Positions 46,299 to 57,640 of a stretch of 64,000 nt of DNA are shown here, piece by piece. How positions within the stretch are numbered: the stretch's first letter is position 1; the number at the start of each line of letters is the position of its first letter. The notes beneath the pieces were generated by a model. That model did no database searches and was not told the DNA's origin. It was given only the letters and a program-made list of their open reading frames with translations. A program made the position numbers and the translations under genes. The stretch is from NCBI RefSeq assembly GCF_033958435.1, contig NC_134138.1, positions 29,356,598 to 29,420,597 of the forward strand, in the 5' to 3' direction. The DNA comes from Carettochelys insculpta. Lineage: Eukaryota > Chordata > Testudines > Carettochelyidae.

Positions 46299-49200
46299 CA
46301 GTCTCGATACTCTCTGTCCATCCTCTGTGACCACTCCAGCATATGGAGACTTCTGATTAGTTATCCCTCTGTTCCACCAGCTCCTCCACCTTGACTCCCC
46401 CCTGTTGATTCTTCTTTCCCATTCCCTCTCTAGCAAATTGATTCTTCTCCTCCCTCTCTGCTGTCAACTCTCTCCCAAAACAGATCTTACTATCCTCAGT
46501 TTGGGAATCTCACCCTAGATCCCTAACACCACTGCAACTCCCACCCCACTGCTCCGCCCCTTTCTTGTGGGCAAGATTCCCATTGGAATCCCATTGCATT
46601 GGGTTGCCCAACACTGAGAGGAACCATCCTGTGCTAAGCATGCTCTTCCTTAGGCTCAGAGGGCTTTAGTATGTGCAGTGAAATAAGCATTTGTAACTTT
46701 AAGTATTTTCTGTGTGAATTTATTTTCATCTGAGAAAAATTCCTGTTACATGAAAATAGGACCATTTTTCAGAATGGACTTTAAAGATCATTTCTGAGTT
46801 ATGTGGAAAACCCAGATAAGATGGACTGACTTTTTCTGTGATGTCTGATAGAACTTTTCAAGACCACTGTGCAAAACCTCTGGCTTTTTCTATACACGCC
46901 TGGTGATTGTGAAGGAAATTTTATCACTGCAGTGGCTTACCAAGGATTTTGGATGGTGATGCTTTTTGAGATGTGTGGTGCAATAATTCTCAGTTCCTCA
47001 AGGGGGAGCTTACACACAAGCTAACTAGCTGATTTCAAGGTGCTGGTCCAGGTTTTGAATAGGCTGTAGTTTTAGGAATTCTTGTCACTTTTATTATAAA
47101 GTACTGGGATTCTGCATTCCACTATGAAGTGCAGTTACAGTGAGAGCTGTAATTTATTACAATAGACTCACTTTATTCCAACAGAACATGAAAGTTCTTG
47201 CAGTCCTGGGTCCAGCCACATTATGCAGACCATTACACTTAAAGATGTATAAGGAATACCACTCTCTCCTCCCCTCTTGTCCCCCCCTCTTTTCTCCCCC
47301 CACCCCAGCTTTCAGTTGTTTGTGACTCCTGGAAGCCATCACCTGCTGAGCTGAACTTTTCCATCCATCTGCTTGAAATCAATTATTTTTGTGTAAGTTT
47401 GAAACAGTTGAGCCTTTCCTTGAGCACACAGAGAGTAGAATGGAGTCAAAAACACTTCCCCCAGTATAATAAGAATAAATGAAATCCAGCTCTATCACTG
47501 AAACAGCTGGATTCGGAAAGAGGAAATAGCCCTCACTAAAGACAAGTGCTCTTGAGAGTTCCTGTGAAAATTTGTGATTTTGCATAGTTATTAGAACTGG
47601 TTGGAAGTCCTGCAATCTGTATGCGTGGTTCATTTGGCACCATGTTTTCTCCCTGTGCTCATGGAGTGCATATCTAATGAAAGCCATGCTGCCCAGGAGT
47701 TCAAGACTCACTTTGCTGCCCGCTGAAGCATACAGCACTTTCAACTGAATTCAGTGGAAATGTGCCCTATGACTTCAGTTGGGGTTTAGGATTGGGCCCA
47801 AAGTAAGTAAGACAGAACTCTCTCTAAGCCCCTGCCTCATTCAGAGCTCATCGTTGTGTGGGTCTGAGCACCTCCTGTGACATGCTGCTCTGATCTTGGA
47901 GACACTGAGCACTGAGAAGGTTGCGGAGAAAGGCAAGATGTTCCTTGAGTGCATCCACCCAAGCAGAGTTGCTCAGCACTCAGAGGCATGCCAGGCAGGA
48001 GGTAGAGATTTAAAATGTTTTACAAATATTGCGCATCACCCAAAGTCCATTGAAATCAATAGGAACTACATTGCCTTTGTACCAGACACCAGCTATTAAA
48101 GCGATGTTGGCCACATAACCCAGGTCCTTCACTTGGTCAAAAACAGTTACAACATGTTTTTCCCAGTGATGCCACCTTAGATGAGCATATGCAGACAATA
48201 TGCTGGCTGGGCTTTGTTGTGTTCCTCTAGTAAAATGTTACTAGTAGCAAAAGGGCTTTTCTGCTTATGTAACTCCCCACAGGGGGACTGAAACCTAGGT
48301 CCTCTGGAGCTTAGTGTAGGAGACTCTATAGTTTAAGCTAAAAGCCAGCTGGCTCAGAGCAGACTCAGTCTTTCCCTGTGTAAATGGTCTATGTGCCGTT
48401 ACATGGGATAGTAAACCACACCTAGGCATGTAGGTGCACTTAGTTCAAGTGGTATGGGCCTGAGCTTGGAGGCAGAAAGTCACCAGTTTTGTTCTTGCTG
48501 GTGACCTTGGAGGGAGATTGATTAAATCCTGTTAATGAGTGCACCATTGTGGAGTGCATGGGCAGCAGTATCTGTCTGCCGGTAGGAGTGTACAGTTCAG
48601 GGTTCTTTCCAACTACAGTGAACTCCAAATCAAACACAAACATACCCAGCTGCATTTTGGACCTATGTACATTTCACATAACCTGGATGTTAAAAAAGTT
48701 ACAAGATGCCAAGACCACTCCCTTCCCACAGACAAGGGACAAAAACTGAAACCATTGGAATTTTCTGCGCATCTTAGAAATAAGGAGACTGCAGAGAATA
48801 TACATGTGCACATTGCAGACCTGATAGCAATAATGAATTTTGTGGCCTACAGCTTCTGCAAACCTGCTCTGAGTCACAAACCTGAAAATGTGATGTGAAG
48901 GGTAGTATGATAGCACCGGGTCACTCCATATGCATTCACAAAAAGGTATTCTGTTCTGAAGTCCCTGGATTGCTACGCATATTACACAACAGAAACACAG
49001 GGAAATAGAAACCTGTCAGAACACAGCTCTGTGGCCCAAAGTCCTGTCTAACAGAACAGCAGCAATGCCTGCCAAGCCACGAAAGCTGCGTTTCCATGCT
49101 CTCTGCCTGAGGTAGAAAAAGAATTCCATCTTGAAAAAACAGCCACCAGATAGCCAGCAGAAACAGAAAATCTCTGCAAACTCAAGTGTTGCTTCCTACA

Positions 49201-50390
49201 CACTATAAAAAATGTGTCAGGAGAGGAGGAGACAAATCATTGACAAAAGGGCATCTGATCTCACTGCACTTCAGAAAATATGGTGCAGTAATTCATATGT
49301 CATCAATAAACCTCTGTAAAAGGTGCTTTTAAAAGGCAACATCAGTGTATACAGTTGTGTACACTGAATCCTCCATTTTCTAGACTATATTAAAACTGTT
49401 CCAGAACACTGGTATAGTAACTGGTCACACAGCTATTTAGGTATAGATTCTGCAAATAGATCTATGTAACTGGAACTCTGTTGAATTCATTGGGGCTCCT
49501 TAGAGATACTGTGAATTGCAGGGTTGGGGGTTAAAGCACCACTTAATGAATACATCTTCCCTGCAAAAGTCCCTTCTAAGGTCTTCATGTTGTTTTATCA
49601 GTAGCATTATTAAAATGGTTTCACTTATCAAAGCTGTTTTTTCACCTCTGCTATTTGGAACTTGTCAATGTGCCCTTTTTAAGCACTTACTAATGTTTGG
49701 GGCTTCTTTTGGGGGGGTTAATCATTTAATTTTGGGAGATTGTTTTCGTAATTTGTATTTGTAAGTAGATACCCAAAATTGGGGGGTTGGGACAACTTTG
49801 TATATTTGCATAGTGCTGTTTCAAACAGCTCTATGGTAAAGTGCGCTAGGAAACCTTTGGTATGCACCAGCAGAATCTATGCAGTCCAATTAATACACAC
49901 CATGGTAGGTATCAAGGAAGTTTTATCAGTGTTTATCTGTTAAAAATTAGAAGATCTATTTATACATTGGTTCCCTTACTGCGGGAGCCTCTGACTTTTA
50001 TTGGGAAGATCTTGTGTGTTGCAAAAGGCTGCAATCACGCGCCAGGATCTTTTGGGAAAAGTGTGGGAGGAACTGCTCTCCCTCTGGGTTGGGATGCTGG
50101 GGTGCTCCCAGCTGTGAAGCAGGTTGAGGGAGGAATACTATATACATGCTATATTTGTTAATTGATTTTATTCAATTACATGTGGTGGATTTAATGTAGG
50201 GGTGATATTTAATATTAGGCTGTTAAACCCTGTTTCTTTAAGTTGTTAAATAACAGTGTATTAAGTCTAATTTAAGTACATTAGATGTGTATTATTTGTA
50301 ATTGTTAGTTTTGAGCTGGATCTATGCCACAGATGATTACTGTAATGGGTTTATTCTTGGAGATTTCCAAGGCATGTCATTGAGGGGTGT
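46299..50390. other. Intronic DNA, nothing recognised
   Basis: 4.1 kb of unique-looking sequence. Short frames occur on both strands (for example 47379-47744 minus and 48539-48898 plus) but none has family resemblance or splice support. Confidence 0.45.
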
Positions 50391-50942
50391 ACAGGGCCAG
50401 CCGGATGGAGGCACCACCAAATTTTGAATTCCTTTAGAAGGGACTGAAGCAGAGGGGTGGATAGAAGAGTCCCATCCAGAGCTGGGGTGGGATGAGGGTG
50501 GGCAGCTGCCCCAGGCCCTGTGCTTTTGGGGGCACCGTGATGGCCATCCAAGCGATCCTATGACTAGAAGGGGAAAGGATTAGCTAGGGCAGGGGGCAAT
50601 GCTAGCTGCAGTAGGTCGCCTCCCCTCACCCCCCCCCCGACTCTTCCCCCCACACTTACCATACCGCACCAGCGTCAGCCTGCTTCACTCCACTGCACCA
50701 TGACTTCCTGGCCCACTGAGTCCTTGGCCCTGCATGCTGAGTGCAGTGGAGGATGAGGGGCTGATGGGAGGCCACTCCCTGTTTCTTCCGCCACCACTGC
50801 TCTCTGCTCCAGGTAATCCTGAGACCCCGTTGCCCAGGGAGAAGGGTAAGTGAGGAGAGGAGAGGTAGAGTGGGGGAGGGGAGGGACCTGCAGGGATGGG
50901 GGCATTGCCACATGCCCTGCGCCACCTCAGGACAGCCCTGGT
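50391..50942. mobile_element. Possible non-autonomous DNA element
   Basis: The left end cagggccagccggatgg and the right end gcgccacctcaggacagccctg are rough inverses. GC-rich interior with no frame of note. The target duplication is not convincing. Confidence 0.35.
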
Positions 50943-51659
50943 CCTACCTATCCAACATCACCAGTGGGATACTCCGGATCTCCTTTAATGTCAACAGCAT
51001 TTGCAGCCAGGTGAGTGTTGCATGCCTCTGAGTAACCCAAGAAGGAAAGGGTGGTTACATGTATTACATAGTACACCCTCAAATATTGTTATAATCACTA
51101 TTCTTGAGCCAAAAGGCTCAGAAGTAATAGCTATATAACCTTAAGGGTGACTAAAAGAGGTACTCAAAATCCAAATGTGCCCTTGCATTCTCTTTCCCTC
51201 TCATGCATGTGAATGATATAAAGAAAATGTTCAGCTCTTCTCAAATGGTTTCTGAGTAAGTGTTTGGTAATTTTTGCTAATTCTTTTTCTTTAATAAGCA
51301 GCTATCATGTGACAGATTTTATCTGCAAAGTTACATTGTCTTGTAAACTGATGGATGGCTTAATAAACATTTTAATAGTGCAATTAAATTAGTGCATGTT
51401 AAAAGCTTGATAATGCATTAAATTTCTTTATAGAGTTAAAATGTTCGTAACAAATTCCTGAGATTTCTCTAAATGGGTTTTCTACTAAAATATCTAATTT
51501 TGAAAGTCACCCTTTTATATAAAGATGAATAGCACCTGCAACTTTTATCATAAACTGTTCTGTGAATTTTCAATGTTTGGTGTAAATTTCTCAATTACAT
51601 TCAACTCAGATGTACCTGGTAAACAAACTGCAACTCAAAAAAGTTGTAACCTATAACAT
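50943..51659. other. Intronic DNA, nothing recognised
   Basis: AT-rich flank of the DIRS-type element. Confidence 0.45.
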
Positions 51660-51673
51660 TAATTCTTCTTCGA

Positions 51674-51840
51674 GTGGTCCCCGTGGGTGCTCCACAATAG
51701 GTGTCGGGCTCGCCCGGCGCCGCAGATTGGAAATCTTCCAGCAGTTTCTCCTGGATCGCGCATGCGCCGGTGCGCGCCGCCCCCCTGTGCGCCCCCGGCC
51801 ATGTGCGCGATCTGGTCCCCGCCAGTTCGTTCTCAACCGC
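51674..51840. repeat. Left inverted terminal repeat of the DIRS element
   Basis: ccccgtgggtgctccacaat and the following 150 bp are the reverse complement, with scattered mismatches, of 57430-57592. The bases just before it (cttcttcgagtggtc) pair instead with 57288-57303, as expected for the internal complementary region. Confidence 0.85.
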
Positions 51841-52068
51841 CATCCGCTGCAGACGGAATCCACTCAGGCTAAGGCCAGAGTCAGATTACTTAGTGGTTTT
51901 TTTCCACGTGTAATTTGTTGTTTCGGTTATTAAACAAAAAAAAGAGAGAAAGCAAAGACAAAGAATATCAGCAAAAAAAGAAAAAAGAGAGGAGCGGAGA
52001 AGAGAAGAGCGGACGTGAAGGCCATTTAGGCCGCCCGCTGCCCCGCAGGCCTGTGATCACTATTTGGG

Positions 52069-53786
52069 ATGGAAAGGCACAAATTAAGTGCTAAGTACCC
52101 TATTAACAATAAAGGACTCACCGCAATGGCCTCTTCAGGTTTTAAAAAGCGGGAGTCATGCCGTGAAGCTATGCCGGCCTCCGTGGGGCATAGTGAAGGC
52201 ATCCGACACCTGGGGGAATTACAGTTTACCCAGACGCGTTCTCACTGTGCTAAGCTTACAGCCAGGGTCAGGAAGGACAGAGCGATGAGGCGTAAAATGC
52301 TCTTGTTGATAAGGCTCTCCAGCTGGACTTGCCGGAGAAGCCTCACCCAGAAGGGCCCTCTGGGTTGCATAAGAGGAGGGCAGTTTTTCTCTCTCACCCC
52401 CTCAGTGCAGAAACAAAGGAAACTCTCCCTGGCTTGATCCTTGCCGTGCGTTTGCAGCGAGCAGGACGAGTGGAGCACACAGCCACCAGCCGCATACTCA
52501 GGCAAGTGGCAGCGCGGCAGCGCACGTGGCAGAGGCTGAGCCTCCGATTATTCAACAGCCGGCATGCGCGGTGCCTAGAGCGTGAGCCAGGCAAGCGCCG
52601 GAACCGGCGGCACCGCCACAGGTGGCACAGAACCCCGTGGCACCAGTGGTGCAGGGCTGCCAGGCACGGAGCCTGCAGGCACCGGAGGGGGATACCCGCA
52701 CGGCACCGCAGCTGACGGTGCCGAGCGCGGCGCTGACAGCGGGGCCGAGATCCCCGGCACGGAAGGGGGCGGTGCCGGCCCCGCAGCGGAGGGGCAAGGC
52801 AACATCAAAAACCCAGCACCGCAGTCCATCTCTGGACAGGGCTGCGCTGCTGTTAGCACCAAGCCCTCCCCCTGTGATACACACGCCGCACCGAAGGCCT
52901 GTGTCTCCACTGGCCTATCCAAAAAAAAAAAAAAACCTCCTTCTCCGTTCCTCCAACCAATGTCACCATGGCTTGGGCCACCTTCACCATTTCTGGGATT
53001 GGATCCCCGGCGTACTATCACAAGCCAGTTTCACCTCTATCTGTGTCGTCGCGGAGGTCTCGCTCTCCCAGACATCAGGGGTACACACCCCGCGAGTGGT
53101 CTAGGTCTCCATCCCCGGACCCTTGCCAATGCTGCCATGGTCGTCCTTATCAGGCTGGACACAGACAAACCACAGGCCTACACCCAGGGGCAGGTCCCCC
53201 CCCGGCCGCTCAATACCCCCGTGGGCACTCCTGATCAGGGACAGAAACACAGTTGTCTAAAGGGGAGTTAATTTTAGAACCCTGAGACTTTTCTTCACGA
53301 TCCTCCAGCGAGCAAGTGTATCATCAACCGCAGGAACCTGAGGGTTCGAGGGAGGTTTACCTTAGTGGTTCCTCCTCATCCTCCCCAGATGAGGCCATGG
53401 CCCCCGGGGACGTCTCTACCCCGGATGACTTTAAACAATTTCAGGAGCTGTTTAGAAGGGTGGCTTTCATGCAAGACATTCAAACGTCAGAGGTGCAGGA
53501 GAAACATGACAAACTCCTGAAAAATTTGAGACCCCCAGCTTCATCCAAAATTGCTATTCTGCTGGACGAAGCCATTCTGGAGTCAGCCACTACTACATGG
53601 CAGACTCTGGCCTCTGTTCCGCCTACGAACAAGAGAGCGGATAAGAAATACTTCATCCCGGCAAAGGGCATGGAATTCCTCCTCAGTCACCCACAACCAA
53701 ATTCTTTGGTGGTCGGGTCGTCCCAGCAGAGGTCAAAGGCTTCTCAGTACAAATCAGGGGACTGGACAAAGATGCTAAGAAGCTAG
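52069..53786 (+). pseudogene. DIRS gag-like region, frameshifted
   Basis: The N-terminal part starts at ATG 52069 (MERHKLSAK, then ASSGFKKRESC and LTARVRKDRAMRR). It resembles the first gag segment of vertebrate DIRS proteins, in which a set of Cys/His residues is expected; several are replaced here. A GC-rich middle (52560-53280) encodes low-complexity Gly/Pro/Ala sequence in several frames. The C-terminal part (53316-53786) reads PDDFKQFQELFRRV, then ILESATTTWQ and KRADKKYFIPAKGMEFLLSH, a conserved DIRS gag block. Stops and frameshifts separate the parts, so no single product is made. In DIRS elements this protein is thought to package the RNA. Confidence 0.65.
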
Positions 53787-54429
53787 AGCTGTTTGGCAGG
53801 AAGGTATATTCCTCTCCTATCCTGCTATTGAGAATGGCAAATTATGGGCACACCTAGCAAACCATAATTTTGATAATTACTCCGGGCTTACTCCCCTCAT
53901 GGATTCGCTTCCAGAACATAAAAATCCGGTGTTAAAGGCGATGGTTCAAGAGGGCTACACAGCATTGCGGACGGGAGTCTAGATTGCCCTGGACGTGGCG
54001 GATACGGCGGCACGTTCAACGGCTACAGCAGTGGTCATGCGTACAGAATCCTGGCCCCAGACGTCGGGTATCTCGAGGGACCTACAGGCGAAGATCATGG
54101 ACCTTCCCTTTGATACACAAAAGCTGTATGCGGACTCAACTGACTCGGTCCCTCACCCCAGTAAGGACTCGAGAGCTACACTTAGAACCTCGGGCATTTA
54201 TACTCCCCCATACAGGAGGGAAAACTTTTACCCGCAGCAAAGATGCTACGCTTACAACAACAGCATGCTCAATATCAATGGGGCTACGACCAAGGGCGCT
54301 ATCAATAGCAGCAACAGTACAGAACTCCTAGGCGACGTTCTTAACAAAGCCGTATGCCCTCGGGTCAGGCCTAAAGGCAACAAGTTTGATGGGTAGGTCG
54401 GGGGCTGCACTATCAATACCCTCGCTCAA

Positions 54430-55380
54430 TGCCACTCTCATTTCATGTTCCATCATCGCCTCAGACCGTTCCACTCCCAATGGCAAAAGATCACCACAGA
54501 CATATGGGTGCTGGAGATCATAGCCACGGGTTACGCGATCCCCTCCCAGTCGCTTCCACCGACGAAGCCTCCCACCAGGCCTCACCTCAGGGACACTGCC
54601 ACGAGGCGAGGCTCAAGCAGAAGGTGACTCACCTTATGTTCATAAGGGCGGTGGAAAGAGTGCCGGAATAATTCCAGGGGAAGGTTTTTATTCACACTAC
54701 TTCCTACCAGAGAACAAAACAGGACACTGGAGGCCATCTTAGATCTTCGGGGCCTCAACAGTTACTTGCGTAAGCAACGGTTTCGGATGATCACAGTTGC
54801 CTTGATACTCACGGCACTGGACGATGGAGACTGGGTTGCAGCACTCTATTTACGAGATGCTTACTTTCATATAACAATCCACCTGGCACACAGACGCTTC
54901 CTCCGCTTCACGGTCGGCCAGGAGCCCTTCCAGCACAGGGTTCTTCTATTTGGCCTCTCCTCGGCCCCCAGAGTCTTTACCAAAACCCTGGCAGTGGTAT
55001 CAGCCTACCTGCACAGACAGGGGGTGTTTATTTTTCCCATATCTGGGCGACTGCCTGCTAAAAGGGACCTCGAAGGCAGAGGTCTCACGCATGATACGCG
55101 TCACAGCAGACACGTTTCTTCGCTGGGCCTAGTCATCAACCTCACAAAGTCAAAGTCCGAACCCACACAACATATAGAGTTCATAGGGGCACGCATAAAC
55201 TCTATCACAGCAAGGGTGTACCTACCCGATGCCCGCTTCCGCGCAATCAGTTCGCTGGTGCAAGTCATTACATACAGCCCCACGGTGCCGGTCTTAACGT
55301 GCCTACAGCGGCTGGGCCATACAGCAGCAGCGACGTTTGTGGTACAGAATGCCAGGTTGCACATGTCAAGCCTGTAGCAT
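54430..55380 (+). pseudogene. DIRS reverse transcriptase, inactivated
   Basis: The open part from 54766 reads LRDAYFHITIHLAHRRFLRF (motif A Asp at 54856), then VLLFGLSSAPRVFTKTLAVV, the usual DIRS RT order. The catalytic box, expected as YLDD, is at 55040-55051 in another frame and reads YLGD, so the first Asp of the pair is lost. The frame shifts around that point: the main frame reads FIFPISGRLP while the neighbouring frame carries PYLGDCLLKG. A later block, NLTKSKSEPTQHIEFIGARI, is again in the main frame. Upstream RT sequence at 54430-54760 is broken. Reverse transcription from this copy is not expected. Confidence 0.8.
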
Positions 55381-55499
55381 TGGCTGGTGAGCGTTTACAA
55401 ACCGGCATCCCACACTGTCCACAGGGTGGTGTCGCCCACAACAGAGGTGCGCAGATCCCTGGCATGGTGGGAAAACCCCAAGAATCTGCTAGTGGGGGT

Positions 55500-56020
55500 G
55501 CCTTTTCACCAACCACAAATTTCTATTTTTTTCTTACTACCGACGCTTCCCACATAGGATGGGGAGCGCACATCGGTGACAAGGTAACGCAAGGGCTATG
55601 GTTCCCTGCGGAACAGACACTGCACATAACCATGCTGGAGCTCAGAGCAGTGTTCAACGCCTGCAAACATTTTCCAGATTACCTACGTGGCAAAGTAGTC
55701 GGGATTCAATACCGACAATACCTCCACTATGTTTTACATCAATCGACAAGGAGGAGCACGATCCCATGCCCTATGTGTGGAAGCAGTCCAGTTGTAGAAT
55801 TGGTGCATCGCCAACAACATAACGTTGAAAGCCTCGTACTTGCCGGGCGCTCACACCATGAAAGCAGATCAGCTGAGCAGGTGCTTGGCAATCACGCACG
55901 AATGGCAGATCCGCTCCGATCTGCTACGGCGCATTTTTCGTACATGGGGGTTTCCCCAGATCGATCTGTTTGCCACAAGGTCTTGCACAAAGCCAGAAGG
56001 GAGAGAGCTTGCATGATACT
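55500..56020 (+). pseudogene. DIRS RNase H region, frameshifted
   Basis: TTDASHIGWGAHIG (first acidic residue at 55541) and HITMLELRAVFNAC follow the RT without a separate start, as in the DIRS polyprotein. After about 55720 the homologous sequence moves to another frame (55825-56016: YLPGAHTMKADQLSR, then GFPQIDLFATRS, the block linking RNase H to the distal domain). The C-terminal acidic sites are therefore out of frame. Confidence 0.75.
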
Positions 56021-56031
56021 CATAGTCCCGC

Positions 56032-57624
56032 TTGGGTTCCCTTGCTTTTGCGCATGTCGGACCGCCCACCGCTCCCTCTACCGGTGGCACCGGACTTACT
56101 CACGCAGGCTCAGGGGTCGTTAGTGCACCCGCACCCTCAGGGTCTGCACCTACAAGCATGGCTAATCCAGGGCTCAGCTCTTTAAAGAGCACGTGTACAG
56201 AGGGAGTACAAGTAGTCCTGGAATGTAGCCGAAGGACCTCCACCAGGAGGACTTACAAGCAGAAATGGACTCGATTCACAGCCTGGTGTTCCGCCAAGCA
56301 GTTAGCTCCCCTTGACGTTCCTATACCTGTAATACTAGAATACTTATTGGACCTCAAGAGAGGCGGGTTTTCTCTATCCTCGCTAAAGGTCCACCTCACC
56401 ACTATATCAGCCTTTCGGCATACAGAGGAAGGGCCCATGGTATTCGCCCATCCTATCGTTACCAGGTTCTTGAAGGGGCTGGTAAACCTGTACCCCCCTT
56501 GGAAACCGCTTCCACCATCGTGGAATTTGGACTTGGTGCTCAGCACGCTATCGGGTCCACCTTTTGAACCATTAGCCACAGTTCCCATACGTCTCCTTAT
56601 GATTGGAAAAAAAAAAAAACCAACCTTCCTCCTTGCTACTACGTCAGCCCACAGGGTGAGTGAGCTCACGGCAGTGATGGCAACGCTGCACTGCACAATA
56701 TTCTCAAAGGAGGCGGTAAACTTAAGGCTGCACCCAGTCTTTGTTCCAAAAGTCTCTTCGGAGTCCAATCTTAACGAGCCAATAGTTTTACCCTCATTTT
56801 ACCCGAAGCCTCACAGCTCCGGCACGGAGGCACGCCTGCATCTCCTGGATGTGAGGAGAGCGTTGGCCTTCTACATAGACAGAACTAAGTCCTTCCGGAA
56901 AACGGACAGGCTCCTAGTCTCTCTCTCTCCCAGGTCAAAAGGAGAAGATCTCTCTTCACACAGAATCTCTAAGCACATTGTGTCCTGTATAAAAATGTGT
57001 TACGAGCTTCAAACTGCTCCTTTGCTGGCCCCGCCCAGGGCTCACTCCACCAGGGCGGTGGCAGCGTCAACAGCCTTCTTCAAGGGCATCGCGTTAAAAG
57101 ACATCTGTAGAGCGGCGACCTGGTCTTCCTACGACACCTTCTCCGAGCATTATGCCCTGCCTCGGGTATTCGAAGAGGATACCCATCTGTTAACAGCAGT
57201 CCTCTCGGGGGCAAGCTGCACATCAACCGATTACCCACCTCCTTACTTGGGTTACTGCTGGGTAGTCACCTATTGTGGAGCACCCACGGGGACCACTCGA
57301 AGAAGAAAGAGAAGTTACTCACCTGTAGTAACGATGGTTCTTCGAGATGTGTCCCTGTGGGTGCTCCACCACCCGCCCATCCTCCCCACTTCGGATCTCT
57401 GTCTAGTGTTTTTCAGGAGCATCCGAGGCAGTTGGTCAAGGAACTGGCGGGGACCGGATTGCGCACACGGCCGGGGGTGCGCAGGGGGGCGGCGCGCGCC
57501 GGCGCACGCGCGATCCAGGAGAAACTGCTGGAAGATTTCCGATCTGCGGTGCCGGGCGAGCCCGACACCTATTGTGGAGCACCCACGGGGACACATCTCA
57601 AAGAACCATCGTTACTACAGGTGA
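56032..57624 (+). CDS. DIRS tyrosine recombinase, open reading frame
   Basis: 530 codons without a stop. An N-terminal SAM-like core-binding region (about residues 65-160: RRTSTRRTYKQKW, ILEYLLDLKRGGFSLSSL, TTISAFRH) precedes the catalytic domain. The tyrosine-recombinase residues are visible: Arg I in SAHRVSEL (R208, at 56653), the HxxR box in AHSTRAVA (H338, R341, at 57043-57054), and the likely nucleophile Tyr in FSEHYALP (Y374, at 57151). These are the residues that cleave and rejoin DNA in this family, so the catalytic tetrad is largely intact. A run of A at 56607-56620 (KKKK) sits inside the frame and is a likely slip site. After about residue 400 the frame runs into the terminal repeat region and is not conserved protein. 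The start is uncertain; the natural one could lie upstream. The RT domain of the same element is broken, so mobility would need help in trans. Confidence 0.85.
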   Translation: MGSLAFAHVGPPTAPSTGGTGLTHAGSGVVSAPAPSGSAPTSMANPGLSSLKSTCTEGVQVVLECSRRTSTRRTYKQKWTRFTAWCSAKQLAPLDVPIPVILEYLLDLKRGGFSLSSLKVHLTTISAFRHTEEGPMVFAHPIVTRFLKGLVNLYPPWKPLPPSWNLDLVLSTLSGPPFEPLATVPIRLLMIGKKKKPTFLLATTSAHRVSELTAVMATLHCTIFSKEAVNLRLHPVFVPKVSSESNLNEPIVLPSFYPKPHSSGTEARLHLLDVRRALAFYIDRTKSFRKTDRLLVSLSPRSKGEDLSSHRISKHIVSCIKMCYELQTAPLLAPPRAHSTRAVAASTAFFKGIALKDICRAATWSSYDTFSEHYALPRVFEEDTHLLTAVLSGASCTSTDYPPPYLGYCWVVTYCGAPTGTTRRRKRSYSPVVTMVLRDVSLWVLHHPPILPTSDLCLVFFRSIRGSWSRNWRGPDCAHGRGCAGGRRAPAHARSRRNCWKISDLRCRASPTPIVEHPRGHISKNHRYYR

Positions 57625-57640
57625 GTAACTTCTCTTTTTC
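57306..57640. repeat. DIRS right terminal repeat and internal complementary region
   Basis: gaagttactcacctgtagta (57312-57331) and the following bases to gtgggtgctcca are inverted at 57582-57637. The motif cacctattgtggagcaccc appears at about 57270 and again at about 57567. Segment 57430-57592 is the inverse of the left terminal repeat. Confidence 0.85.

Larger units (their letters stand above)
51660..57640 (+). mobile_element. DIRS-type tyrosine-recombinase retrotransposon, nearly full length
   Basis: About 6 kb and much more GC-rich than its flanks. In order it carries an inverted terminal repeat, a gag-like region, reverse transcriptase, RNase H, a tyrosine recombinase and a 3' region with an internal complementary segment. 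These parts define DIRS elements, which insert through a circular intermediate and a tyrosine recombinase instead of an integrase and usually make no target duplication. gag and RT are broken; the recombinase frame is open. Confidence 0.9.

Noticed and set aside
52582..53271. 229-codon Gly/Pro-rich frame as a separate gene
   Set aside because: It lies inside the DIRS gag region, is low-complexity and is open in three frames because of high GC.
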